Both the position numbers and the translations under genes were made by a program. Under the pieces are notes generated by a model, which was given only the letters and a program-made list of their open reading frames with translations, was not told the DNA's origin and did not search any database. From Streptomyces sp. Go-475 (lineage in GTDB: Bacteria; Actinomycetota; Actinomycetes; Streptomycetales; Streptomycetaceae), in contig NZ_CP026121.1 in assembly GCF_003330845.1 (NCBI RefSeq), positions 2,461,501-2,525,500 of the forward strand: a DNA stretch of 64,000 nucleotides, in the 5' to 3' direction. Shown one piece after another: positions 24,603 through 31,466 of the stretch (positions are counted from its first letter, which is position 1; each line of letters begins with the position of its first letter).

Positions 24603-25234
24603 ACATCCCTGGACTGCTGGTACTGGTCTGTACTCTTCCCTCCCTCCCGCGGAGTCTTGAGCCACACTGCGGGCGCCGGGGACTCCCCTTCCGGCCAGTA
24701 GGACAGGTTCCGGTGGATGCCTACCTTGATTCCCCTGCGTCTGAGACGTGCTGTACGGGCCTTAGCGGGTTTGCCGTGGTCATCACAGTACTTCCGCGGT
24801 TTACCCCTTCCCCGGGCCTTCTCAGAGCCATACAGGGGTACCCCACACCCCTTCCAGTGGCACCCTTCGTAGACTTCCCGGCAATCCTCAATGATGAATC
24901 CCAGCTTGCACGGCGCAGAGCCATCCCCGATTGACTGCAAGAGATCGTCAATAGGGTCTTCCTTGTTCGGCCCCTGCATAAGGTCTGCCAGCATCTTGTC
25001 TCGGTCAAGCGGATCCCAGGAAGGCAGCATGGCACTGAAAGGGACGACACCAAGGGAAAGCAATCCACTGTGAGCCATGGCCAGACTCTCGAACTCTGAC
25101 TCCTGCCGTGCCGGCCACGGGTCCGGGTATGCAGACTTATCCTCCTGCCAGTCCGCAAGCCATTCATCTGCCTTGCGCTCTACTGCTGCGTTCTCATCTT
25201 CAACCAACCGCATTTCGGTACGCTCGTAGGCCAT
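24575..25234 (-). CDS. Element protein with zinc-ribbon-like motif, 219 aa
   Basis: No family was recognised. An acidic Trp-rich N-terminus (DEWLADWQEDKSAYPDPW) precedes a helical middle. Then comes ECHWKGCGVPLYG-like spacing: C in EDC, CHWKGCG, and RKYCDDHGKPAKARTARLRR, which resembles a treble-clef zinc finger followed by a basic helix. This suggests nucleic-acid binding. The ATG at 25234 has GGGGAGAGCGA and is preferred over a start six codons upstream. It is followed by a hairpin and lies downstream of tandem terminators. Confidence 0.7.
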   Translation of the reverse strand: MAYERTEMRLVEDENAAVERKADEWLADWQEDKSAYPDPWPARQESEFESLAMAHSGLLSLGVVPFSAMLPSWDPLDRDKMLADLMQGPNKEDPIDDLLQSIGDGSAPCKLGFIIEDCREVYEGCHWKGCGVPLYGSEKARGRGKPRKYCDDHGKPAKARTARLRRRGIKVGIHRNLSYWPEGESPAPAVWLKTPREGGKSTDQYQQSRDVWMSANLPG

Positions 25235-25258
25235 TCGCTCTCCCCGGGGCAAAAGAAA

Positions 25259-25284
25259 AGGGCCCTAGCGACTACTAGGGCCCT
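25259..25284 (-). terminator. Intrinsic terminator with U-tract
   Basis: AGGGCCCTAG and CTAGGGCCCT form a perfect 10-bp stem with loop CGACTA. On the minus strand it is followed by TTTTCTTTT, a textbook intrinsic terminator and unusual for a Streptomyces chromosome. Confidence 0.85.
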
Positions 25285-25313
25285 ACTGGTGCTCATATTC
25301 AGTTGTAACGACA

Positions 25314-25347
25314 AAGGGCCATGACTCCTACTGCTGCCATGGCCCTT
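25314..25347 (-). terminator. Second hairpin, tandem with the 25259 terminator
   Basis: AAGGGCCATG and CATGGCCCTT form a perfect 10-bp stem about 50 bases after the stop of the gene ending at 25395. The two hairpins together insulate this gene from the next minus-strand gene. Confidence 0.7.
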
Positions 25348-25394
25348 ATCGGGGTACTGCCTATTCAGTTAGCGTCGCACGCAGTGCGCAGCGA

Positions 25395-25634
25395 CTATGC
25401 TTCGAACTCCAGTCGAGACACCATGTCGTCAACCCAAAGCCCTGTCAGGAACTCTGCGGCCTGCGCCTCGGTCATGGCTGCCGTTTGTGCGTAGACCTTG
25501 ACTGCTGCTGCCAGGGTCAGAACCCCTGCCTCCCAATACGCTCCGAGTGCGTTGACCAGTTCGGTCAACGTCTCCAACTGTCCTTCTTCCCAGTCAGACA
25601 GTTCCTCGCCATTCTCGTCTACGTAGAGCGACAT
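25395..25634 (-). CDS. Element small acidic protein, 79 aa
   Basis: Begins MSLYVDENGEELSDWEEGQL and continues with two or three helices (LETLTELVNALGAYWEAGV, AAAVKVYAQTAAMTEAQAAE). It is strongly acidic and could mimic DNA or bind a partner protein; no family is recognised. GAGGGAGA lies about ten bases before the ATG. Hairpins on both sides make it a single-gene transcript. Confidence 0.65.
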   Translation of the reverse strand: MSLYVDENGEELSDWEEGQLETLTELVNALGAYWEAGVLTLAAAVKVYAQTAAMTEAQAAEFLTGLWVDDMVSRLEFEA

Positions 25635-25660
25635 GCTAGGGTGTCTCCCTCTCACAGAGA

Positions 25661-25706
25661 GACAGAGGGCGTGTTGAAGTTTGGCGACTGAGGCACGCCC
25701 TCTGTC
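25661..25706 (-). terminator. 13-bp stem hairpin downstream of the integrase
   Basis: GACAGAGGGCGTG (25661-25673) and CACGCCCTCTGTC (25694-25706) are perfectly complementary. It lies between the integrase stop and the small acidic gene and probably ends integrase transcription. Confidence 0.75.
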
Positions 25707-25770
25707 ATGTCCAACAACGGTGTGTAGTGGTCTATTCCCGCCCGGGTGTGACCCTGGTCACTGCTGAGAG

Positions 25771-26823
25771 CTAGTACCGGTCGCCCATGCGCTTGACTGC
25801 CGTTACGGCCCTGGTTGTGGCCATGTCTGCGGCGTACCTGCGGAGCATGCTCGGGTCCTTCCAGCCGGCCACGGTCATGATGTCGCCCTCTGCCACTCCT
25901 GCTGACAGGAGATCATCGGCGAATGTGTGGCGGAACTGATGAGGACTTACCGAGTCGTATCCGGCATCCTTGGCACGCCGATTGATCATTCGGTAGAGAC
26001 CCGAGTATGTGAGGTGTCCGCGGTTCCTGCTGCCAAGCCAGAGCCACCCGCTGTCACTCAGCTTGTGGTGTTCCCTGGCCCTCAGGTACCGGGTCAGAGC
26101 AATGACTGTCTTGGGCTGCAACGGGATGATGCGGCCCTCTCCTGCCGCCCTGGCGTCCTTCAAGGGCACCACCTGCAAGAGGCCCTGATTCAGGTTGACG
26201 TACTCCAGTCGGAGTGACAGGAGTTCCTCTGCCCGCAGTCCTTCTGTCAGGACACGGATCATGGCATGGTCCCGAACCTTCTCGAACTCCCGAACCCTGG
26301 GGTGACCATTCCCGGTCACCTTAAGAAGGTCAGTGATGAAGTCCGAGGAGAGCGTCTTGGGCTTGCCCCCGGTGGGTGCGGAGTACCGCTGAAACTTCTT
26401 GTCCCGGTAGGGGTTGGGTACGTCGAACTCGTCTTCCAGCCATGAGAAGAACGTCCGGAGATTCCTCTGTACCGAGTTGGTACCGCCCCGGTCGTGGCTG
26501 TCGTAGTAGGCCCTGAAGAAATTGTTCACAGTGGCCGTGTCCAGGGCGGTGAAGTCGTCTTCCAGTCGTTCCCTGGTCATCCACTGTTCCAGGGCTCTGA
26601 CAGCCTCTACGTACGTCCTGACTGTCTTCTCTTGGTAGGGCCGACCGTGCTTGTTGTTCACGGTCCTCAGGTGAGTGGCGTACTCCGAGAGCATCACTGC
26701 ACGTTCCTCGGAACTGTGCTCCGTGGCGAGTACTGCGGTGACCGGTACGGCCCTGGTGTTCCTGGCCTTGGGTGCCGTGCTGCGGAGCGGGCTACGTCCC
26801 GCTACGGTGCTCTTGGCTGCCAT
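25771..26823 (-). CDS. Tyrosine recombinase (integrase)
   Basis: A complete 350-residue integrase with a SAM-like N-terminal core-binding domain (about 40-135) and a catalytic domain. The active-site set is intact: R197 (TEGLRAEEL), K222 (PLKDARAAG), H295 and R298 (HQFRHTF), W321 in place of the second His (AGWKDPSML) and nucleophile Y330 (MLRRYA). It recombines attP on the element with the 3' end of tRNA-Val. It reads away from the tRNA and adjoins candidate arm sites at 26850-26876. The terminator downstream isolates it. Confidence 0.93.
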   Translation of the reverse strand: MAAKSTVAGRSPLRSTAPKARNTRAVPVTAVLATEHSSEERAVMLSEYATHLRTVNNKHGRPYQEKTVRTYVEAVRALEQWMTRERLEDDFTALDTATVNNFFRAYYDSHDRGGTNSVQRNLRTFFSWLEDEFDVPNPYRDKKFQRYSAPTGGKPKTLSSDFITDLLKVTGNGHPRVREFEKVRDHAMIRVLTEGLRAEELLSLRLEYVNLNQGLLQVVPLKDARAAGEGRIIPLQPKTVIALTRYLRAREHHKLSDSGWLWLGSRNRGHLTYSGLYRMINRRAKDAGYDSVSPHQFRHTFADDLLSAGVAEGDIMTVAGWKDPSMLRRYAADMATTRAVTAVKRMGDRY

Positions 26824-26849
26824 GTGGTCTGACTCCCCTTGGTAGGGGT

Positions 26850-26876
26850 GCTAGGCAAGTCCTAGTCAGCTAGGCA
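26850..26876. repeat. Direct GCTAGGCA repeats, possible integrase arm sites
   Basis: GCTAGGCA occurs at 26850-26857 and 26869-26876, 19 bases apart, in the 137-base gap between the integrase start and attR. Nearby GACTAACACCCTTGGTTAGG adds an inverted TAAC/GTTA pair. Such short repeats by attP are typical recombinase or Xis arm sites. Confidence 0.45.
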
Positions 26877-26957
26877 TCTTGACTAACACCCTTGGTTAGG
26901 TGAGTCACACTGCTTTTGGTGGCCCCTCTTGCCTGTTCTTGCTGGTCAGAGGGGTCC

Positions 26958-27032
<75 letters not shown>

Positions 27033-27231
27033 GGCTCCCGGGTCACGCGCCCAGGACGAGTCGACAGCCTACATTGCCCGGGGCGCGGTCCCGCAAACCC
27101 GTATCGGGGGCCGTGGCGGGGGTTAACCCCACCGTTGATCCGGGAGCGGCCCGGATCCCCCGGCGGGTCCCGGATCCCTACGGTCGTAGAGCGCCCGAGA
27201 GCGCCCGTCGTCCGTCCAGGGGGAGATCGTC

Positions 27232-28155
27232 ATGACCCGCAGCACGCACACCGCCGGCACCACCCGCAGCACCCGCAGCACCCGCTCCCTCCCTGCCCGT
27301 GCGGTCGCCGTCGCCGGTGCCGTCGTGGTGCTGGTCTCGGCTCTGAGCGCCTGCGGGGCGTCCGCCGGGGACGACACGGACCCGGACCGCCGGTCCTTCG
27401 ACCTGGAGGGCCGCACGCTCACCGTGGACTCCGACGACTCGGCCCTGGAGATCGTCGCCGCCGAGGACAACCCGGCGGGCAGGATCGAGGTGACCCGGTG
27501 GTTCCAGGGGTCGGTCGTCATCGGCAAGGACCCCGAGGTCACCTGGTCCATGCGGGACGACCGGCTGGTGCTGCGGCTGAAGTGCTCCGGCGTCGTCGCC
27601 GACTGCTCGGCCAGGCACCGCATCGAGGTGCCGCGCGGCGTCACCGTGAAGGTCCAGGACGGCGACGGCAGCGTGCGCGCCCGGGGCTTCCGGGACCCGC
27701 TGAGCGTCCGCACGGGCGACGGCTCCGTCCGCGTCACCGACACCACCGGTCCCCTGAACCTGCGCACCGGCGACGGTTCCATCCGCGTCAGCGAGGCCAC
27801 CGGCCGGCTGGAGCTGCGCGCCGACGACGGGTCCATCCGCGTCAGCGACGCCACCGGCCCGCTCCGGATGCGCACCGGCGACGGTTCCATCCGGGCGGAC
27901 GTCTCCTCCCGTGACGTCCGCACCCACACCGGTGACGGCTCGGTCCGCCTCGACCTCGGCGTCGTACCGGACCGTGTCGAGTCCCGCAGCGGCGACGGTT
28001 CCGTGACCATCGCCGTGCCCCGGGCCGGCTACCGGGTGACCACCGAGACCGGTGACGGCGGCGTGGACGTGTCCGTGCCCCGCGACGAGACCAGCCGGCA
28101 CGTGGTGTCCGCCCGGACCGGCGACGGCAAAGTCACGGTCCGAACCGCGAACTGA
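27232..28155 (+). CDS. DUF4097 beta-repeat lipoprotein
   Basis: A 307-residue exported lipoprotein: a Thr/Arg-rich N-terminus, hydrophobic core, and lipobox near SALSACGA. The rest is a beta-solenoid-like DUF4097 domain in which the phrase (T/D)GDGS(V/I)R recurs roughly every 19-20 residues (for example VRTGDGSVRV, LRTGDGSIRV, MRTGDGSIRA), ending TGDGKVTVRT. The role at the cell surface is unknown; DUF4097 proteins are often near membrane regulators. The ATG follows GGGGGAGATCGTC. Confidence 0.85.
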   Translation: MTRSTHTAGTTRSTRSTRSLPARAVAVAGAVVVLVSALSACGASAGDDTDPDRRSFDLEGRTLTVDSDDSALEIVAAEDNPAGRIEVTRWFQGSVVIGKDPEVTWSMRDDRLVLRLKCSGVVADCSARHRIEVPRGVTVKVQDGDGSVRARGFRDPLSVRTGDGSVRVTDTTGPLNLRTGDGSIRVSEATGRLELRADDGSIRVSDATGPLRMRTGDGSIRADVSSRDVRTHTGDGSVRLDLGVVPDRVESRSGDGSVTIAVPRAGYRVTTETGDGGVDVSVPRDETSRHVVSARTGDGKVTVRTAN

Positions 28156-28229
28156 TCGGCCCGTGTGTTCGTCCTCAACCGGTGGGAGAATGACACCGGG
28201 CAGGGTGGACCACAGCACGGGAGAGGGAT

Positions 28230-29633
28230 GTGACGGCGACACCAGCGCAGCCGTACTCGCCGTCGGTGCCGCGCGCACATCGTCCGCGCCGCCGCCTCCC
28301 CCGCACCCCCGGCCCGCTCCGGGACACGCTCACCGTGACGGTGCTGCCCCTGGTGGCCGTCCTGGCCCTGCCCGCCGCCTTCGCGGGCGGCGGCACCCGG
28401 CGCTGGTTCGGCGGCCGGGCCGAGGGCCAGCGGGCCGAGGCGCAGGCCGCGAAGGACGCCGCCGCGGCCGCCTTCTACGAGCTGGACACCGCCCAGCGGG
28501 ACCTGCGCATCTCGATCGAGACGATCACCGCCGTCGACGATTCGCCCGCCGCCCGGCGCGCCGTCACCGACTTCGACGCCCTCGGCCGCCGCATCGACGA
28601 GGCCAGCAGCCGGTACATCAACGCCGTCGACGCCCACGACCTCGACCGCGACGACCTGGAGGCCTCGGCGGCCTCCCGCGCCCGCTCCGAGCTGACCGCC
28701 GCCAAGGAGGAGCTCGGCCGGGTCAAGCAGGAGCTGGACCGCTTCGCCGACGGCCTCGGCCCGCTGCTCGGCAAGGCCGAGACCCAGCTGGCCCGCCTCG
28801 CCCCCGCGGTCGAGCGTGCCCGCCAGGGCCTGCTGGCCGCCTCCAACGCCCTCGACGCGGTGCGCGCCTCGGGCCTGAAGGCGGACGACCTCGCCGCCCG
28901 GCTCGCCGCCCTCTCCCCCGAGCTGACCAAGCTGAACCAGGGCGCCGGGCAGCACGGCGTGCCGCAGACCCTGGGGCGCGCCGAGCGGGTCACGCGGGAG
29001 GCCGAGGCGGTCCGCGTGGAGGCCGAGCGGCTGCCGGGCCGGGCCGCCGAGATCGACCACCGGCTCGTCTCCCTGCGCACCCGCGCCCAGGCCCTGACCA
29101 CCCGCTCCGAGCAGGTCCCGCCGATCCTGAGCGAACTGCGCCGCCGCTTCACCGTGGCCTGCTGGCAGGACCTGCAGCAGGTCCCCGACGTCGCCGCCGA
29201 GAACGTCCGCCGGGCCGAGGTGAAGCTGGCCGAGGCCCGCACCGCCCGGGACGAGCAGCGCTGGGCCGACGCGACGGCCCTGCTGTCGACCGTACGGGCC
29301 CTGCTGAACACCACCGACGAGGCCGTCTCGGCCGCCGGCGACCGGCTGCACCGGCTGAACGCCGTGCAGAAGGACCCCCAGCAGGAGATCGACCGCACCC
29401 GCTTCGCCATCCGCGACGCCCAGCGCCTCGCCATGGCCGGCCGCAACACCCCCGACCCGCGTCACGCCCGGCCCCTGGACGACGCGGTGGCGCGCCTGGA
29501 ACGCGCCGTCGCCACCCTGGAGGGCCGCCACCCCGACTACTGGCACTTCCTCACGGAGACCGAAGCGGTACGCCGGACGGTGGCCGACGTGGTCTCCCGG
29601 ATCCGCGAGGAACGCGGCGCCGCGGGCCACTGA
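28230..29633 (+). CDS. Membrane-anchored coiled-coil protein
   Basis: A 467-residue protein with a basic N-terminus, one membrane helix (about residues 34-53, VTVLPLVAVLALPAAFAGGG) and then almost entirely long heptad-rich helices. These include RAEAQAAKDAAAAAFYEL, LTAAKEELGRVKQELDRF and AEVKLAEARTARDEQRW. It resembles Streptomyces proteins with no assigned domain. It may be an envelope scaffold; no enzyme motif is visible. The GTG start has GAGAGGG very close upstream. It is read after the DUF4097 gene in the same direction. Confidence 0.75.
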   Translation: MTATPAQPYSPSVPRAHRPRRRLPRTPGPLRDTLTVTVLPLVAVLALPAAFAGGGTRRWFGGRAEGQRAEAQAAKDAAAAAFYELDTAQRDLRISIETITAVDDSPAARRAVTDFDALGRRIDEASSRYINAVDAHDLDRDDLEASAASRARSELTAAKEELGRVKQELDRFADGLGPLLGKAETQLARLAPAVERARQGLLAASNALDAVRASGLKADDLAARLAALSPELTKLNQGAGQHGVPQTLGRAERVTREAEAVRVEAERLPGRAAEIDHRLVSLRTRAQALTTRSEQVPPILSELRRRFTVACWQDLQQVPDVAAENVRRAEVKLAEARTARDEQRWADATALLSTVRALLNTTDEAVSAAGDRLHRLNAVQKDPQQEIDRTRFAIRDAQRLAMAGRNTPDPRHARPLDDAVARLERAVATLEGRHPDYWHFLTETEAVRRTVADVVSRIREERGAAGH

Positions 29634-29685
29634 GCCTGCTCCCGAGCCCCTGCGACGGCCGCGGCAGGCCGGTTAACCTGTGCGC

Positions 29686-29907
29686 ATGCCTCGCTACGAG
29701 TACCGCTGCCGGACCTGCGGCGACACCTTCGAACTGAGCCGTCCCATGGCGGAGTCCGCCGCCCCCGCGGCATGCCCCTCGGGTCACGACGACACGGTGA
29801 AGCTCCTCTCCACGGTCGCGGTGGCCGGCTCGGCCTCCGCCCCGGCCCCGGCGCCCCGCGCGGGCGGCGGAGGCGGCGGGTGCTGCGGTGGCGGCTGCTG
29901 CGGCTGA
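29686..29907 (+). CDS. FmdB-family zinc-ribbon protein
   Basis: A 73-residue protein starting MPRYEYRCRTCGDTFELSRP, the FmdB zinc-ribbon signature (C8-x2-C11 ... C31, with SGHDD in place of a fourth Cys). An Ala/Pro linker and a Gly/Cys-rich tail (GGGCCGGGCCG) follow. The ATG at 29686 is chosen because the family starts at MP.YEY. The family was named for a putative regulatory protein of formamide metabolism, but its role is undefined. Confidence 0.85.
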   Translation: MPRYEYRCRTCGDTFELSRPMAESAAPAACPSGHDDTVKLLSTVAVAGSASAPAPAPRAGGGGGGCCGGGCCG

Positions 29908-29965
29908 CGTCCCCCCGGTCTCTTTCCTCAGGATCCCTTCAGGTCCGGTCTCCTAGCGTGGCGGC

Positions 29966-30736
29966 ATGACAGCCATCGCCGCGGACGCCGGACCGCAGTG
30001 GGTCAACGACCTCATGGACACGCTGGGCGCGCCGGGTGCCGGTCTCGCCATCGCCCTGGAGAACCTGTTCCCGCCGCTGCCCAGCGAGGTGATCCTGCCG
30101 CTCGCCGGGTTCGCCGCGAGCAGCGGGCGGATGGGCCTGCTCGCCGTCCTGCTGTGGACGACGGCCGGTTCGGTGATCGGCGCGCTCGCGCTGTACGGGG
30201 TCGGGGCGCTGCTCGGCCGCGACCGGACGGTGGCGATCGCGGGCCGGCTTCCGCTGGTGAAGGTGTCGGACATCGAGAAGACCGAGGCGTGGTTCCTGAA
30301 GCACGGCACCAAGGCCGTGTTCTTCGGCCGGATGATCCCGATCTTCCGCAGTCTGATCTCCGTACCGGCGGGTGTCGAGCGCATGCGCCTGCCCGTGTTC
30401 CTGGGGCTGACCACGCTGGGCAGCGCGATCTGGAACACGGCGTTCGTCCTCGCGGGCTACTTCCTCGGCGCGAACTGGCACACGGTGTCCGACATCGTCT
30501 CCACGTACTCCAAGGTGGTCCTGGCCGTGGCGGCCCTGGCGGTGGCGGCGTTCATCGCGGTACGGCTGCTGCGACCGCGCCCTGAAGAGGCGCGGGGAAC
30601 TGCGCGACAAGCCACCGCCCGGCCGCACCCGCACGACGACCAGGACACCCGAGTCCTCAGGCGCCCCGTACTGCCCCCAGAAGCTCCCGCAGGATCCGCT
30701 CCCCGGCGAGGACACCCCGGTCGGGAAGCACCCTGA
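29966..30736 (+). CDS. DedA-family membrane protein with repeat-derived tail
   Basis: A 256-residue DedA protein. The conserved ENLFPPLPSEVILPLAG (32-48), GALLGRDRT and FFGRMIPIFRSLISVPAGV (119-137) motifs and the late helices are present; family members usually end near residue 205. From about 206 the frame continues through an interspersed DNA repeat (ARGTARQATARPHPHDD) and reads on until it overlaps the convergent HAD gene by 80 bases. The tail therefore looks like a recent insertion-driven extension. The predicted function is lipid or other cargo transport dependent on proton motive force. Confidence 0.85.
   Translation: MTAIAADAGPQWVNDLMDTLGAPGAGLAIALENLFPPLPSEVILPLAGFAASSGRMGLLAVLLWTTAGSVIGALALYGVGALLGRDRTVAIAGRLPLVKVSDIEKTEAWFLKHGTKAVFFGRMIPIFRSLISVPAGVERMRLPVFLGLTTLGSAIWNTAFVLAGYFLGANWHTVSDIVSTYSKVVLAVAALAVAAFIAVRLLRPRPEEARGTARQATARPHPHDDQDTRVLRRPVLPPEAPAGSAPRRGHPGREAP
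30589..30638 (+). repeat. Interspersed repeat copy 1 (in DedA 3' end)
   Basis: Contains the core GGCGCGGGGAACTGCGCGAC followed by AGCC and GGCCGCACCCGCACGACGA, shared with the copies at 33178-33230 (minus) and 50245-50275 (minus). Confidence 0.85.
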
Positions 30737-31466
30737 CCGAGGGAGCCGTGAAGCCGGTGTCGGCCAGCTCTCCGTGACCGGGCCGCCAGCCCTGGTCCGC
30801 CGCGAGGAGCAGGTCGGTGTCGAGCAGGGAGTCACCCGCGGCGAGCGTGAGATCGGCCCCGGTCCGCCGGGCGATCTCGCGCATCGCCGCGCTCTTGGTG
30901 AGCGGCTTGGGCACGGCGTAGATCTTGCGGCCCTGGAGGGACACCGTCCAGCCGCGGTTCTCCGCCCACACCGCGAGTTCCTTCACCCAGTCCTCGTCCA
31001 GCAGTTCACGCTCGACGACGAGGTAGGCGAAGAGGTCGTCGGCGACGCGGTGCTTGCGCACCCAGACCGGGTCGGCGGCCCGCAGCAGGTGTTCCTGCAC
31101 CTCGGCCAGGGGCGCGCACTGGTCGGCCAGCCGCGCGGTCACCTGTGCGTGCCAGTCGGGGTCGGACACGCCGTCCACCAGGATGTGGCCGCCGTTCGCG
31201 CAGATCGCGTACGTGGGCGCGGGGCCCGGCAGATTGATGCGCAGGTACTGCTTGCGCGTCCGGGTCGTCGTCGGCACGAACACGGCCGCGTCGCCCAGGT
31301 CGGTGAGGAGCCCGGCCGCCGTCTCGGTCATGTAGGACAGCGGCTTGCTCTCGTGCACCTCCACGCACAGCAGCCGGGGCGCCCGCGCGTCGGGCATGGT
31401 CAGCGCCAGGGCCGCGGAGGAGTAGATCAGGGTGCGGTCGAGGTCGCTCGCGACGAGTACGGGCAT
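30657..31466 (-). CDS. Ter-locus HAD-family hydrolase
   Basis: A 269-residue HAD hydrolase: DLDRTLIYSS nucleophile motif (D8, D10), VPTTTRTRKQY around motif II, lysine in KPLTKSAAM, and AAGDSLLDTDLL as the acidic motif IV. A C2-type cap lies between. Its ATG overlaps the TGA of the upstream PRTase gene (ATGA), so it is coupled with it. HAD hydrolases are a recurring component of the biosynthetic module in Ter gene clusters, thought to dephosphorylate a nucleoside-like product. The 3' end overlaps the DedA tail on the other strand. Confidence 0.87.
   Translation of the reverse strand: MPVLVASDLDRTLIYSSAALALTMPDARAPRLLCVEVHESKPLSYMTETAAGLLTDLGDAAVFVPTTTRTRKQYLRINLPGPAPTYAICANGGHILVDGVSDPDWHAQVTARLADQCAPLAEVQEHLLRAADPVWVRKHRVADDLFAYLVVERELLDEDWVKELAVWAENRGWTVSLQGRKIYAVPKPLTKSAAMREIARRTGADLTLAAGDSLLDTDLLLAADQGWRPGHGELADTGFTAPSVRVLPDRGVLAGERILRELLGAVRGA

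Noticed and set aside
26330..26584. Small open frame antisense or out of frame within the integrase
   Set aside because: Contained in the integrase with no own ribosome site.
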